From Marseilla massiliensis (GTDB lineage: Bacteria; Bacteroidota; Bacteroidia; Bacteroidales; Bacteroidaceae): a DNA stretch of 64,000 nucleotides. Location of the stretch: positions 210,906 through 274,905 of the forward strand of contig NZ_JACJJL010000002.1 in the NCBI RefSeq assembly GCF_016899955.1. The letters run 5' to 3'. Under the pieces are notes generated by a model. That model made no database searches, was not told the origin of the DNA, and saw only the letters and a list, made by a program, of their open reading frames with translations. The position numbers were made by a program, and so were the translations under genes. This document shows positions 8,740-18,858 of this stretch, piece by piece. Numbering within the stretch: position 1 is the first letter of the stretch; the number at the start of each line of letters is the position of its first letter.

Positions 8740-9438
8740 TCAGTCCTTCAGCGAGTAGGTCACTGTAATCACTCCGCGCACATTCTTTATGTAAGGGGTG
8801 TTGGCGTCGCGGTCGTCGATGGAGAACTGCCCTTGCGATGCCGACATTATCTTGCCCAGCTCGCTGCTGCTGTTGTCGGCAAACTGCTGAGCCGTCTTCT
8901 CGGCGTTCTTGATGGCCTCCTCCATCATCTCTGGCTTCATTTTCTGGAACGACACATACTCGTAGGTAACACCGTTGCCGTATCCGCCGTCGACCACGGC
9001 CACGCCCTGGCGGAGCAATTCGCCCTGGCGGGCTATGATGCCGCGCACGAGCTTGACGTTGTGCGACGTCACCGTGACCGTCGACGTGATGTTGTAGCGG
9101 TAGCGGTGGTTGTCGCTGCCATACCGCTCTGCCTGCAGGTCAACCACCTCGGGGGCGTTGACGCTTATCTCTTCGTCCTTTACTCCATTCTGCTTCAGAA
9201 ACCGTTTCACCTTGTCGGTGGTGGCGTTGATTTTTGTGTATAGCGAAGGCAGGTCGTCGCCCAGCTCCTTTGTCTGTATGGGCCACGTCACCTTGTCGGC
9301 CGCCACCTCCTTCTCGGCCAGCCCCTTCACCGTCACCGTGCGGTCTTTGTTGGCAAAATCGTCGATTCCCCACTTTATGCAAAGCCCCAGCACCACCAGT
9401 CCTATGGCCAGCAGCGCAGCTTCCTTCACTCTGTTCAT
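8740..9438 (-). CDS. SIMPL-domain (DUF541) membrane-anchored protein
   Basis: The 232-residue protein has one N-terminal membrane segment (about 8-25, ALLAIGLVVLGLCIKWGI). A periplasmic SIMPL domain follows, starting TVTVKGLAEKEVAADKVTW and including the family-typical pattern of a C-terminal ITVTYSLKD strand. SIMPL/DUF541 proteins are periplasmic, of uncertain role, and often linked to oxidative or envelope stress. The start MNRVKEAALL at 9438 is preferred to an ATG 25 codons upstream, whose residues are Gly/Arg-rich and not membrane-compatible. Confidence 0.85.
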   Translation of the reverse strand: MNRVKEAALLAIGLVVLGLCIKWGIDDFANKDRTVTVKGLAEKEVAADKVTWPIQTKELGDDLPSLYTKINATTDKVKRFLKQNGVKDEEISVNAPEVVDLQAERYGSDNHRYRYNITSTVTVTSHNVKLVRGIIARQGELLRQGVAVVDGGYGNGVTYEYVSFQKMKPEMMEEAIKNAEKTAQQFADNSSSELGKIMSASQGQFSIDDRDANTPYIKNVRGVITVTYSLKD

Positions 9439-9543
9439 GATTGCTTGAATTTTTACGTTAAACTTCTGTCCACTCCCACTGTGGCCCTGCCTCCGCCCCG
9501 GCATGCCATGCACAGGGGGCCGAATGCCGCCACATTGTTTCTA

Positions 9544-9551
9544 CAAAGATA
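9544..9551 (-). promoter_or_regulatory. Putative -7 element of the SIMPL gene
   Basis: Reads TATCTTTG on the minus strand, a full match to TAnnTTTG, about 105 bases before the chosen start. No clear -33 element is seen. Confidence 0.4.
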
Positions 9552-9605
9552 CTAAATGTATCAATATATAGGCTTGCAGCCGTGCTTATTTACGGATAAT
9601 TAACT

Positions 9606-9725
9606 TAAGCGGCTGTTCGAAACCAACCGATACAATTGACCTGTCAGGTGTCCTCTATATCTTTGCCACCATCATGTGTGCCCTTTCGGGCAGCATACCA
9701 AAGCCTCATCGGCAGTGAGGCCCGC
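9606..9725 (+). repeat. MITE-like repeat, copy B, degenerate and truncated
   Basis: The sequence TAAGCGGCTGTTCGAAACCAACCGATACAATTGACC, then the GTGTCCTCTATATCTTTGCCACCAT block, follows the left 120 bases of the 200-bp element with more mismatches than the other copies. The right third and the right terminal repeat are missing. Confidence 0.75.
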
Positions 9726-9916
9726 CCCACTCCATTCTTCTCTATTTGAAAAACATCAACGCGACTGAGCACACTTGACGACAATAAATTTACCGGAAAC
9801 AATTGCATTTACACCCCTGCCCCAACGCCCCCAGGGCCATTCAGACATGGGCACAGGCCACGCCCGGAACGGCAAAAAACAGTCCGGGCTGGCCATAAAA
9901 CAAGCCCGGAAGCAAC

Positions 9917-9936
9917 TGCAAGCTGTTTTGCAAACT
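9917..9936 (+). promoter_or_regulatory. 20-base motif TGCAAGCTGTTTTGCAAACT, site 1
   Basis: A partly palindromic motif (TGCAA...TTGCA) identical to the one at 12512-12531 and two bases different from the one at 12470-12489. It lies 139 bases before the membrane-protein gene. It may be an operator or the trace of a short repeat. Confidence 0.35.
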
Positions 9937-10074
9937 GTTTTTCTTGCACGCACGGGCATAAAACCGTATTTTTTGGACATCAACAATTCCGCCTAACGCC
10001 CACGGCAACGGGCCATGCCGACACAAGGCCGCGCCATGCCGCCGGGGCCGATGCGCAAACAACACCCAACGGAC

Positions 10075-10773
10075 ATGAACAAAAGACAATTGATTTGGTA
10101 TCTGCCTATCGCGGCAACGGTGGCCAACGCCATTGTGTTCGCAAGGTTTCTGGCCACCGGCCTTTGGCAGGAAGTGGCGTCGGCCATATCTATAATGTGG
10201 TGCGTTTGCGCCGTGGCAGCCATCATGATGCGCAAGAGCCAGGCCGAGAAAGACAACTACCAGTTTACGCTGGCGGCCGATGCGCTAATAGCCGTGGGCA
10301 TCGTGCTCACGCCGAGCCTCACTGGATGGGAAGGCGCCCGGATGCTGCTGTGGCCCGCCCTGATACCCGCTGCCGACGTGGTACGGTTTTTCTGCCTCAG
10401 GGACGAGGCCCGCTGCCGACGCACGCCAAGCCCTGTCGACAAGCCGTTTGTGGCCTCGGAGGCCCTGATGCTGTTTGCTGCCGTTGGCAGTGTGATAGTA
10501 TGGAACGGCACGGAAATGTCTGCTGCGAACATTGCGTCGATGGCGTGCGCAGCAATTCTGTTCGCAGTTGGCATGTCGCTCCTTGCCAACAAGAGGCTCA
10601 ACCTCACCTATGCCGACGAGGCGAGCCTGCCCATGACGCTCATCTTTGTGGCCGTGGGCATTGCCATATACAGCCTGAAATACAGCCGTGACACGGCAGA
10701 CAAGGTGTTCTACACCATCATTGCCGCTACGATTGCACTCATTGTATGGCTCGACCGCATAAGGAGCAGATAG
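10075..10773 (+). CDS. Multi-pass membrane protein of unknown function
   Basis: The 232-residue protein is mostly hydrophobic, with about seven predicted membrane segments (for example LIWYLPIAATVANAIVF, ISIMWCVCAVAAIMM and MTLIFVAVGIAIYSLKY). I recognise no family motif. The start at 10075 (MNKRQLIWYL) puts the first helix at the N-terminus; an ATG 20 codons upstream would add an unlikely Pro/Arg-rich leader. The TPR regulator follows 60 bases downstream in the same direction, so the two may form one unit. Confidence 0.6.
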   Translation: MNKRQLIWYLPIAATVANAIVFARFLATGLWQEVASAISIMWCVCAVAAIMMRKSQAEKDNYQFTLAADALIAVGIVLTPSLTGWEGARMLLWPALIPAADVVRFFCLRDEARCRRTPSPVDKPFVASEALMLFAAVGSVIVWNGTEMSAANIASMACAAILFAVGMSLLANKRLNLTYADEASLPMTLIFVAVGIAIYSLKYSRDTADKVFYTIIAATIALIVWLDRIRSR

Positions 10774-10833
10774 CCCCGACGGCCGCTGTAACACACCCGC
10801 CGTTGGCAACGGCAACGAAAAACGACAACCACC

Positions 10834-12453
10834 ATGCACATACAACGCACAAACATACTCGCCCCCGCCATAGCCGCACTGGCCATAGCGGCATTCCTGC
10901 TGATGCAAGACAGGCAAGGCACCGTCTACCCCGAGGCATTGCTCAGGGCCGACAGCATAGTGAGCAAACAGCCGGACAGTGCCGCCGTGATACTCGACGG
11001 GCTGGAGCACGGCATAGCTTCGGCCCCCGAGGCCGTGAGGATGCGCTACCGGCTCATCCGGCAGAAGCAGATTGCATATTCATTCGGCCGCTTCACATCC
11101 GACAGCGCCGCCCGCGCCTTGGTGGAATACTACGAGACCAGGGGCGAGCGAAGCCGGCTTCCTGAGGCTTACTACTATGCAGGCAAGACATACATGTCGC
11201 TCAACGACTCGCCCATGGCCATGGAATATTTTTTCAAGACGCTCGACGCCGCCGCCGAGTCCGACCTCAACCTGCGCGGCAGGACATACAGTCAGCTCGG
11301 ATATATATTCGACCGTCAATGGCTGGACAGCGAAGCCCTCGGGATGTTCAAGAAGGCGTATCGGTGCAGCAGCAAGACAAACGACACGGTATCCATGATA
11401 TTTTCATTAAGGGACATGGGCGGAATGTATGTCGACTTGAGCAAGCCGGACAGTGCCCTGGCATGCTACAACAAGGCGTTGGCGCTGGCCGAGGCAAGCC
11501 ACGACAAGCCGATGGCAATCACTGTAACGGGGCAACTGGCGCGGTTCTACAGCCAACAGGGAGATTACGAAATGGCTTTCAAATGCCTGAACAAGGTTAT
11601 CGGCGAAGACAGCTGCTGGGACCGGGGCAGCATAGCAGGCCTAGCCGCAAAGTGGTATGAGGCCAACGGCAAGCCCGACTCGGCCATCATGCTCTACAAA
11701 GAGGTGGCCGACATCGGGACGGTTTACACCAAAGCGGATGCCTACAAGGCATTGGCAGAACACTATCTGGCGCAAAAAAACCAGAAAGAGGCCGCCCTAT
11801 GCCTCACCAATTACAAAAAAGCGATTGACTCGATACAAGGAATAACAACGACAGAAGCCATAAAACAGACAAGCAACTTGCGTGAATACCGCTTCAGGGA
11901 AAGCGAGTTTCGGAGGCTGCGACAAAAGAACAAGGAGCAAAGAGCCATAATGGCTATACTCGCAACCATTGGTTCGGTTGCAACATTGGCGTTGGCTTTC
12001 CTTTCGGTATATCTCAGGCGGAAACGCAATTTGCAAAGTATGAAACTCGGACGCCGGAAAACGGGCAAGGCTTCCGAACCCGGGCATGAAGCAGGCAACG
12101 GCATGAAAGACAGCCTGATGCACAGCGAAGAGATATACAAAAGCATCATGCTGATGGTAAACAACCCCAATGCAAAAAAGAAAATCACCGAAGAGATGTG
12201 GGCCGAACTGTCGCAAGCGGTAAACAGGATTTATCCCGGCTTCGACGAAAACCTGTACAGCCTGTGCAAGATGAGCGAGTTTGACTATCGCATTTGCCTG
12301 CTCATCAAGATAAAAATACAGCCGTCGCACATAGCCGCAATGGCCAACCTGAGCACATCGGGGGTGAGCACCCTGCGCTCAAAGCTATTCATGAGGGCTT
12401 TCGGCAAAAAAGGGCGGCCCTCTGATTGGGATGACATAATAAACTCATTGTGA
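10834..12453 (+). CDS. TPR protein with two membrane segments and a C-terminal helix-turn-helix domain
   Basis: The 539-residue protein has an N-terminal membrane segment (about 9-24) and a periplasmic array of TPR-like units (about 100-340, for example MEYFFKTLDAAAESDLNLRG and ALACYNKALALAEASHDKP). A second membrane helix lies at about 371-392, then a cytoplasmic tail. Residues 478-530 (FDYRICLLIKIKIQPSHIAA followed by MANLSTSGVSTLRSKLF) look like a LuxR-type helix-turn-helix. This layout is common in Bacteroidales as an orphan membrane-bound transcription regulator. The target is unknown; the repeated 20-base motifs nearby are candidate sites. Confidence 0.75.
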   Translation: MHIQRTNILAPAIAALAIAAFLLMQDRQGTVYPEALLRADSIVSKQPDSAAVILDGLEHGIASAPEAVRMRYRLIRQKQIAYSFGRFTSDSAARALVEYYETRGERSRLPEAYYYAGKTYMSLNDSPMAMEYFFKTLDAAAESDLNLRGRTYSQLGYIFDRQWLDSEALGMFKKAYRCSSKTNDTVSMIFSLRDMGGMYVDLSKPDSALACYNKALALAEASHDKPMAITVTGQLARFYSQQGDYEMAFKCLNKVIGEDSCWDRGSIAGLAAKWYEANGKPDSAIMLYKEVADIGTVYTKADAYKALAEHYLAQKNQKEAALCLTNYKKAIDSIQGITTTEAIKQTSNLREYRFRESEFRRLRQKNKEQRAIMAILATIGSVATLALAFLSVYLRRKRNLQSMKLGRRKTGKASEPGHEAGNGMKDSLMHSEEIYKSIMLMVNNPNAKKKITEEMWAELSQAVNRIYPGFDENLYSLCKMSEFDYRICLLIKIKIQPSHIAAMANLSTSGVSTLRSKLFMRAFGKKGRPSDWDDIINSL

Positions 12454-12469
12454 GATTGTTGCGAGCGTC

Positions 12470-12531
12470 TGCAAGCCGTATTGCAAACTCCGCAAAACGC
12501 CCTTTACGCATTGCAAGCTGTTTTGCAAACT
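12470..12531 (+). promoter_or_regulatory. Two copies of the TGCAAGCyGTwTTGCAAACT motif
   Basis: Copies at 12470-12489 and 12512-12531 start 42 bases apart, about four helical turns, so a bound protein would sit on the same DNA face. They precede a TATATTTG -7 match at 12563 and the small membrane gene at 12723. Confidence 0.4.
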
Positions 12532-12562
12532 ATATTTTGAGGACAACAAGCCCGCCATTAGC

Positions 12563-12570
12563 TATATTTG
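12563..12570 (+). promoter_or_regulatory. Putative -7 element of the small membrane gene
   Basis: TATATTTG followed by C, matching TAnnTTTG. TTTTG occurs upstream at a slightly long distance (about 23 bases). Confidence 0.45.
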
Positions 12571-12722
12571 CAACAACAAAAGCAACATGCCTATGAAGTG
12601 TTTAAAATTATCATCGATTGCCCTAACGATGCCTACGGTCGGCATCACAGAGCGCAAGGCAGTACAGTAACGACTGTTTGCCTTCTGGGAAAACAACATT
12701 ATCAACCACAAAATCCACCATC

Positions 12723-13059
12723 ATGAACAAAAGACATGCTTCTGTCTTCATACTGCTCCCTACCGTTCTCGGTATCGCCGGGGCTATGACAATCAACAAG
12801 TACACTGCGGTTGGTGCCCTGTCGGTTGCACTGGCCACCGTGCTTACATACCTTGTGCCGATAAAAAGCCCCGGGCTGCTCGTCAAACACAAGCCGTCGG
12901 CAATGGGCAGCACGCTGAGCCTGTATGCCTCAATGGCCGTATTGCTGGTGCGAACTGACCGGGGCCGACTGGCGCGACCTGCAAGGCAACTTCCACCTAT
13001 TCAAATACGGGCGGTATGTATACACATACAATGAACTAAAAGACATCCCGGCTGTATAA
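12723..13059 (+). pseudogene. Small membrane-protein gene, probably frameshifted
   Basis: The frame starting MNKRHASVFILLPTVLGIAG encodes three or four hydrophobic segments up to about 12945, then turns into an Arg/Pro-rich tail that looks wrong. From 12949 another frame encodes CELTGADWRDLQGNF, then HLFKYGRYVYTYNELKDIPAV, and stops at 13059, which reads like a natural soluble C-terminus. A single-base slip near 12940-12950 would join them into a protein of about 112 residues. I do not recognise a family. It could be a real inactivation or a sequencing error. Confidence 0.55.
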
Positions 13060-13063
13060 AACA

Positions 13064-13110
13064 GAAAAACCGGCGGAAGACAGTGGCTAAGCCCTTGACT
13101 CCCGCCGGCT
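13064..13110 (-). terminator. Terminator of asd
   Basis: On the minus strand GAGCCGGCGGG pairs with TTCCGCCGGTT across a longer loop and runs into TTTT, 21 bases after the asd stop. Confidence 0.7.
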
Positions 13111-13130
13111 CTTATATATCAAAAGACCTA

Positions 13131-14141
13131 TTATTTCACGTTGCCCACCTTGACAAGGTATTCGGCTATCTGCACGGCGTTGAGTGCCGCGCCCTTGCGT
13201 ATCTGGTCGCCCGAGAGCCATAGCGTGAGGCCGCAGTCGTCGGCCAGGTCCTTGCGTATGCGGCCCACGTAGACGTCGTCCTTGCCGGCCGTGTCGAGCG
13301 GCATGGGGTAAACGAGGTTGGCGGGGTCGTCCTCGACGGTGACGCCGGGGGCTGCGGCAAGGGCCGCGCGTGCCTCGTCGACCTCGATGGGGCGCTCGGT
13401 CTCTATCCACACCGACTCGGAGTGGGCGCGCAACGACGACACGCGTACGCACATGGCCGAGCAACGCACGTCGCTGTGCATTATCTTGCGGGTCTCGTTG
13501 AACATCTTCATCTCCTCCTTGGTGTAACCGTTGGGCTGGAACACGTCTATCTGCGGAATGACGTTGTAGGCCAGCTGGTGGGGGAACTTGCTCACGGTGA
13601 CGGGCTTGCCGTCGATTATCTCGCGGTACTGCTGCTGCAGCTCGGCCATGGCGGCTGCCCCGGCCCCGCTTGCGCTCTGGTAGCTGGCTATGTGGATGCG
13701 GCGGATGTGGCTCAGCCTCTCTATTGGCTGGAGCACCACAACCATCATTATGGTGGTGCAGTTGGGGTTGGCAATGATGCCGCGGGGGCGGTTGAGGGCG
13801 TCTTCGGCGTTGCACTCGGGCACCACCAGTGGCACGTCGTCGTCCATGCGGAAAGCGCTCGAGTTGTCTATCATCACCGCCCCGTATTTGGTTATGTCGG
13901 CGGCAAACTCCTTTGACGTGCCTGCCCCGGCCGAGGTGAAGGCTATGTCGACGCCCTTGAAGTCGTCGTTGTGCTGCAAAAGCCTCACCTCATACTCCTT
14001 GCCACGGAACGTATACTTGCTCCCCGCGCTGCGCGACGAGCCGAACAACAGCAGGTCGTCAACGGGGAAATCCCTCTCTGCGAGCACGCGCAGGAACTCC
14101 TGCCCTACGGCTCCGCTTACTCCTACAATAGCTACTTTCAT
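13131..14141 (-). CDS. asd: Aspartate-semialdehyde dehydrogenase
   Basis: The 336-residue enzyme reduces aspartyl phosphate to aspartate semialdehyde with NADPH, on the way to lysine, diaminopimelate, threonine and methionine. The N-terminus [20 protein letters not shown] is the NADP-binding loop. The catalytic cysteine is Cys128 (ANPNCTT) and the base is His240 in the SLRAHSE segment. Length is as expected. It is a single-gene unit with a TAATTTTG -7 box upstream and a hairpin terminator downstream. Confidence 0.95.
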   Translation of the reverse strand: MKVAIVGVSGAVGQEFLRVLAERDFPVDDLLLFGSSRSAGSKYTFRGKEYEVRLLQHNDDFKGVDIAFTSAGAGTSKEFAADITKYGAVMIDNSSAFRMDDDVPLVVPECNAEDALNRPRGIIANPNCTTIMMVVVLQPIERLSHIRRIHIASYQSASGAGAAAMAELQQQYREIIDGKPVTVSKFPHQLAYNVIPQIDVFQPNGYTKEEMKMFNETRKIMHSDVRCSAMCVRVSSLRAHSESVWIETERPIEVDEARAALAAAPGVTVEDDPANLVYPMPLDTAGKDDVYVGRIRKDLADDCGLTLWLSGDQIRKGAALNAVQIAEYLVKVGNVK

Positions 14142-14176
14142 GTCTTTACACCTTGATAAATTACCTATTTCGGTTG

Positions 14177-14184
14177 CAAAATTA
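14177..14184 (-). promoter_or_regulatory. Putative -7 element of asd
   Basis: Reads TAATTTTG followed by C on the minus strand, 35 bases before the start. TTTG occurs upstream, but at 12 rather than about 20 bases. Confidence 0.5.
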
Positions 14185-14324
14185 CAACTTTTAGCCCAAA
14201 TGCCACTTATTTATGATTTTTTTTTTGCACCTTTGCAGAAGATATGCGGCGCGGGGCAAACAGCCGGCCCGCAACGATGCCTGCAAGCCCGCGCCCTAAT
14301 TGCTAACGAATACCAACACGACCT

Positions 14325-16472
14325 ATGTCTATCCCCGACATCAACAGTTATCTGCCGGTAACGTCTCCGACCATGTCGTTCTTCATTGTGCTGTGCATAA
14401 TACTGTTCGCCCCCATCGTGATGGGCAAGTTGCGCATACCGCACATCGTAGGCATGGTGCTGGCTGGAGTGGCCGTAGGCCCCCACGGCTTCAACATACT
14501 GGCCGACGACCGCTCGATGGAGCTCTTCGGGCATGTCGGGCTGTACTACATCATGTTCCTGGCCGGCCTGGAAATGAACATGGGCGACTTCAGGAAAAAC
14601 CGCATACGGACGTTCACCCACGGCATCATGGCCTTCATAATTCCCATGGCCATAGGGTTCGGGCTAAACGTGACGCTGCTGGAATACGGCTTCGCCACAT
14701 CGGTGCTGCTGGCCAGCATGTATGCATCGCACACACTGATAGCCTATCCCACGGTGCTGCGCTACGGCCTGTCGCACCAGCGCAGCGTGACCATCGCCGT
14801 GGGGGCCACCGCCATCACCGACACGCTGACGCTGCTGGTGCTGGCCGTAGTGGGCGGACTGTTCAAGGGCAACATCACCGGCGGCTTCTGGTTTCTGCTC
14901 TTGGCAAAGATATCCGTGGTGTTCTTCGTGATATTCTTCTTCTTCCCCCGAATAGCCCGCTTCTTCTTCCGGCGCCACGAAGACAACGTAACGCAGTTCA
15001 TCTTCGTGCTCGCAATGACGTTCCTCGGCGCATGGATGATGGAGTATATCGGCATGGAGGGGCTGCTCGGCGCCTTCCTCGTGGGCCTGGTGCTCAACCA
15101 ATATGTGCCCAACGTCTCGCCGCTGATGACCCACCTCGAGTTTGTGGGCAACGCCATCTTCATACCGTATTTCCTCATCGGCGTGGGGATGATGGTCAAC
15201 GTCAACATACTATTAAGCGGGCTGGGCACGCTACAGGTGGCCACCGTGATGATTGCGGTGGCCCTGGCGAGCAAATGGCTGGCGTCGCTGGCCACGCAGA
15301 AGCTGTTTGGCATGAGGGCCGTAGAGCGCGAGATGATTTACGGGCTTAGCAACGCACAGGCCGGGGCCACACTGGCCGCGGTGCTGGTGGGCTACAACTT
15401 GCTGCTGCCCGACGGCCAGAGGGTGCTCAACGACGACGTGCTCAACGGCACGATAATACTGATTTTGGTCACATGCGTGTTCAGCTCGTTCACCACCGAG
15501 AACGCCGCCAAGCGCATGGTGCTTGAGACACGCGCCACCGCCCCGCAGGAAGACACGGGCGACGACGAGAAGATAATGATACCGGTGAGAGACCCCGCCA
15601 CGGCCGAAAACCTGGTTTCGATGGCCGTGATGATGCGCAACACCAAGCTAAACAGGGGGCTCGTGGCCCTCAACGTGGTTTACGACGACGCCAACAGGCT
15701 GGCCAACCAGGAGCAGGGACGGCGGCTCATGGAACGGATAACCAAGGTGGCGGCCTACTCCGACGTGAGGGTGCAGACGCAGGTGCGCATCGCAACCAAC
15801 ATTACAAACGGCATAAAGCACGCCTTCAAGGAGTTCAACGCCTCGGAGATTGTGCTGGGCATGTATCCGGGCGGCAACCGCCCGCACAAGTACCTGGGCG
15901 AACTGGCACAGAGCCTCTATAGCGGCTTGAGCCGGCAAATAATACTGGTGAGGTGCCTCCAGCCCCTCAACACGCTGAGGCGCATTGAGGTGGCAGTGCC
16001 CTCGAAGGCCGAATTTGAGCCGGGATTCTACAGGTGGCTCGAACGGCTGGCCCGGCTTGCGTCGAACCTGGAGTGCAGGCTGCAGTTCCACGGGCGCCAG
16101 CAAACGATGTCGCTCATCAGCGAATACCTGCAGAACACGCACCCGGGGATAAGGACGCAATACACGCCGATGGGACATTGGAACGAGCTGCCGCAGCTGG
16201 CCTCGTCGATAGACGACGACCACCTGTTCGTGGTGGTCACGGCAAGGAAGGGGACGGTGTCGTACAAGGCGGCACTCGAACACCTGCCCGACGAGCTGGC
16301 TGCCAACTTCCACGGCAAGAACCTCATGATAGTGTTCCCCGACCAGTATGGCGAGGCTGCCAACATGATGACCTACGCCGCGCCGCAACAGCACGAAGAC
16401 CGCAGCGCCTATGCCGCGCTGAGGGAATGGATTGACCGCAAGATGAAGCGCAAGGACAAACAAAACGCATAA
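14325..16472 (+). CDS. CPA2-type cation:proton antiporter with C-terminal USP-like domain
   Basis: The 715-residue inner-membrane protein has about twelve hydrophobic segments in residues 15-405, with [20 protein letters not shown] and [15 protein letters not shown] typical of the KefB/NapA branch. The soluble C-terminal half (about 420-705) resembles universal-stress-protein domains ([20 protein letters not shown]; a [13 protein letters not shown] strand), a common regulatory addition in Bacteroidota. It probably exchanges Na+ or K+ for protons. The LolD-like ATPase follows 16 bases downstream. Ion choice cannot be read from sequence. Confidence 0.85.
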   Translation: MSIPDINSYLPVTSPTMSFFIVLCIILFAPIVMGKLRIPHIVGMVLAGVAVGPHGFNILADDRSMELFGHVGLYYIMFLAGLEMNMGDFRKNRIRTFTHGIMAFIIPMAIGFGLNVTLLEYGFATSVLLASMYASHTLIAYPTVLRYGLSHQRSVTIAVGATAITDTLTLLVLAVVGGLFKGNITGGFWFLLLAKISVVFFVIFFFFPRIARFFFRRHEDNVTQFIFVLAMTFLGAWMMEYIGMEGLLGAFLVGLVLNQYVPNVSPLMTHLEFVGNAIFIPYFLIGVGMMVNVNILLSGLGTLQVATVMIAVALASKWLASLATQKLFGMRAVEREMIYGLSNAQAGATLAAVLVGYNLLLPDGQRVLNDDVLNGTIILILVTCVFSSFTTENAAKRMVLETRATAPQEDTGDDEKIMIPVRDPATAENLVSMAVMMRNTKLNRGLVALNVVYDDANRLANQEQGRRLMERITKVAAYSDVRVQTQVRIATNITNGIKHAFKEFNASEIVLGMYPGGNRPHKYLGELAQSLYSGLSRQIILVRCLQPLNTLRRIEVAVPSKAEFEPGFYRWLERLARLASNLECRLQFHGRQQTMSLISEYLQNTHPGIRTQYTPMGHWNELPQLASSIDDDHLFVVVTARKGTVSYKAALEHLPDELAANFHGKNLMIVFPDQYGEAANMMTYAAPQQHEDRSAYAALREWIDRKMKRKDKQNA

Positions 16473-16488
16473 AACAAGAACCCCATAT

Positions 16489-17202
16489 ATGATAGACATA
16501 AAAGGCATAACAAAGAGTTTCGGCCCGCTGCAGGTGCTCAAAGGCATCGACTTGCAAATAGGCAAGGGCGAAATAGTGAGCATAGTAGGGCCCAGCGGAG
16601 CCGGCAAGACCACGCTGCTGCAGATAATAGGCACGCTCGACAGGCCCGACAGCGGCTCTGTGGCCATCGACGGCATAGACACATCCACGCTCGGCGGCAG
16701 CAAGCTGGCCGACTTCCGCAACCGCCACGTGGGCTTCGTCTTCCAGTTCCACCAGCTGCTGCCTGAGTTCACGGCAAAGGAAAACATCATGATACCGGCA
16801 TACATCGCCGGCACGCAAGCCAAGGAGGCCGAACGCAGGGCAGCCGAGCTGCTCGACTTCATGGGGCTGGCCGACCGCGGAAGCCACAAGCCGGCCGAAC
16901 TCTCGGGAGGCGAGAAGCAAAGGGTGGCCGTGGCACGCGCTCTGATGAACAACCCCGACGTGATACTGGCCGACGAGCCTTCAGGAAGCCTCGACAGCAA
17001 GAACAAGGCCGAGCTGCACCAGCTCTTCTTCGACCTGCGCGACAAGTTCGGGCAGACTTTCGTCATCGTCACACACGACGAGCACCTGGCTTCCATTACA
17101 GACAGGACAATAAAAATGAACGACGGGATGCTTGCCGGCGACAACGGCAACAACGGCGCGGAGCAAGGCACCCCAGACGACACTAACACCACAGAACAAT
17201 GA
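16489..17202 (+). CDS. ABC transporter ATP-binding protein, LolD-like
   Basis: The 237-residue ATPase has Walker [10 protein letters not shown] (34-42), signature LSGGE (138-142), Walker [14 protein letters not shown] (158-170) and an H-loop near VTHDEHLA. Close resemblance is to LolD/MacB-type ATPases that power lipoprotein release or membrane-subunit mechanotransmission. No permease (LolC/E) is adjacent, so the partner must be elsewhere. The last 25 residues are Asn/Gly/Thr-rich and look disordered. Its stop overlaps the next gene by ATGA. Confidence 0.85.
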   Translation: MIDIKGITKSFGPLQVLKGIDLQIGKGEIVSIVGPSGAGKTTLLQIIGTLDRPDSGSVAIDGIDTSTLGGSKLADFRNRHVGFVFQFHQLLPEFTAKENIMIPAYIAGTQAKEAERRAAELLDFMGLADRGSHKPAELSGGEKQRVAVARALMNNPDVILADEPSGSLDSKNKAELHQLFFDLRDKFGQTFVIVTHDEHLASITDRTIKMNDGMLAGDNGNNGAEQGTPDDTNTTEQ

Positions 17203-18035
17203 AAGGAATACGACTGGGAGATTACAACCAACTGAAGGTTGTGAAGAAAGTAGACTTCGGACTTTACCTGGACGGAGGCGACGAAGGAGAGATTCTGTTG
17301 CCGTCACGCTACGTGCCGGAAGGAAGCAAGGTGGGCGACGAGCTCACCGTGTTCATCTACCTCGACCAGGAGGAGCGCCCCGTGGCAACCACCGAGCACC
17401 CGCTGGCAAAGGTGGGCGACTTCGCCTACCTGCGCGTGGCCTGGGTCAACGAATACGGCGCGTTCCTCGACTGGGGGCTCATGAAAGACATATTCTGCCC
17501 GTTCAAGGAGCAGAAGATGAGGATGGTGAAAGACAACTACTACATTGTGTACATAAAGCTCGACGAGGAAAGCTACCGCATCATGGCCACCGCGAAGGTG
17601 GAGCGACACTTCGCCCCGCAACCGCCGTCATACCTGCCCGGCGACGACGTCGACCTGATTGTGTGGCAGAAAACCGACCTCGGCTTCAAGGTGATAATAG
17701 ACAACTGCTACCCGGGACTGGTATACGAGAACCAGGTGTTCCGCCCGCTGCACACCGGAGACCGACTCAGGGGCTACATCAGCTGCATGAGGCCCGACGG
17801 GAAAATCGACGTGATGCTGCAGCCCACCGGCCGCCAGCAGACCGAGGAGTTTGCCAACACGCTGCTCAACTACCTGCACGACAACGGAGGCCACTGCAAC
17901 CTCGGCGACAAGAGCCCGGCCGAACTGATAGCCGACACGTTCAAGGTGAGCAAGAAAACGTTTAAGAAGGCCGTCGGCGACCTCTACCGCCGAAAGCTAA
18001 TCACGATTGCCGACGACGGCATAACGCTGGTCTGA
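17199..18035 (+). CDS. S1-like RNA-binding protein, CvfB family
   Basis: The 278-residue protein has serial S1-like domains. The first opens [20 protein letters not shown], the second contains [21 protein letters not shown], and a third carries [22 protein letters not shown]-terminal winged-helix segment follows ([20 protein letters not shown]). The CvfB/YitL family binds RNA and affects gene regulation in Firmicutes; its role in Bacteroidota is not settled. The ATG overlaps the stop of the ATPase gene by four bases, indicating translational coupling. Confidence 0.88.
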   Translation: MKGIRLGDYNQLKVVKKVDFGLYLDGGDEGEILLPSRYVPEGSKVGDELTVFIYLDQEERPVATTEHPLAKVGDFAYLRVAWVNEYGAFLDWGLMKDIFCPFKEQKMRMVKDNYYIVYIKLDEESYRIMATAKVERHFAPQPPSYLPGDDVDLIVWQKTDLGFKVIIDNCYPGLVYENQVFRPLHTGDRLRGYISCMRPDGKIDVMLQPTGRQQTEEFANTLLNYLHDNGGHCNLGDKSPAELIADTFKVSKKTFKKAVGDLYRRKLITIADDGITLV

Positions 18036-18060
18036 ACAGCGCCGCCTGGGCTTTGACAAC

Positions 18061-18094
18061 GCGGCCGTGGCAACCTTTGCGTTGCCACGGCCGC
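18061..18094 (+). terminator. Hairpin after the CvfB-like gene
   Basis: A 14-base perfect stem (GCGGCCGTGGCAAC / GTTGCCACGGCCGC) closes a six-base loop, 25 bases after the stop. There is no strong T run, so termination strength is uncertain. Confidence 0.65.
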
Positions 18095-18413
18095 ATTGCA
18101 TTAAGCCATGGCCCGCGGCAAGTAAAGGCTTTCAGAAGCCAGTTCAGGGGAGTAGCTGACATTCCATTCTTCTTGTTTAGACTGTCCAAATTGTGTGCAT
18201 AGTACTGAAAACAGGAGCAAGGATTGCAACCGGCTTTTCGGACTGACCCCAATTTGCGGGTGAGCCGTGGCATGCCACACGCCGACATGGCAAGCGGAGC
18301 CTACTTATCATACAAACGGAAACTATTATACGGCAATCTCCGGGTTAGTTTTCATGCAAGCGAGACCCACCGGCCGCCACGCTTCCACCTGCCGCCCGAA
18401 AGCCCGTAAACGC
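18095..18413. other. Intergenic, no gene seen
   Basis: About 320 bases between the hairpin and the tRNA terminator. I see no supported gene or repeat. Confidence 0.5.
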
Positions 18414-18443
18414 AAAAGAGACATCAGCCGTGCTGATGTCTCT
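18414..18443 (-). terminator. Terminator after the second tRNA-Val
   Basis: On the minus strand AGAGACATCAG pairs with CTGATGTCTCT across a five-base loop, followed by TTTT. Confidence 0.8.
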
Positions 18444-18451
18444 CACTCGTG

Positions 18452-18526
18452 TGGGCGCTGAGGGATTCGAACCCCCGACCCTCTGCTTGTAAGGCAGATG
18501 CTCTAAACCAGCTGAGCTAAGCGCCC
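18452..18526 (-). tRNA. tRNA-Val (anticodon TAC), second copy
   Basis: The 75-base gene is identical to 5131-5205: same acceptor stem, anticodon loop CTTACAA and discriminator A, no encoded CCA. The flanks differ apart from a short shared GCTTGT-like segment upstream and an unrelated terminator. Confidence 0.95.
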
Positions 18527-18795
18527 GAGTTGCTTGTCTTAAGCGGTTGCAAAGGTACAAACATTTTTTGTCATGGCCAAATTTTGAGGCGCTTTTTTTC
18601 AATCTTACCTTCATTTTTTCATCATCCTGGCCCATCGCCGCCATCACTACAACGCCAAAGCCCCCGCAAAGGGCAACGTGAAACTGGCTGTCAAACACCG
18701 ATGACGCCACAGCCAAAAAGCCATCAACAGCAAAAACGGCGGGGCGATTCGAGCTAAAAACAATGGCGCCTCGAGCAAAGCAGGGCCATCGAAAG

Positions 18796-18837
18796 CAAAA
18801 AAAGAGGGCCGGCGGGGCATGATGCCCAGCCGGCCCA
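18796..18837 (-). terminator. Terminator of the OmpA-family gene
   Basis: On the minus strand GGGCCGGC-T-GGGCAT pairs with ATGCCC-C-GCCGGCCC, ending in TCTTTTTTT, about 20 bases after the stop. Confidence 0.88.
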
Positions 18838-18858
18838 GTAAATAAAAATTCCTTGTAA

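Noticed and set aside
15648..17231. A 527-codon minus-strand frame
   Set aside because: Antisense to the antiporter and the LolD-like ATPase. Ser-rich first half and His/Val-rich second half with no motif.
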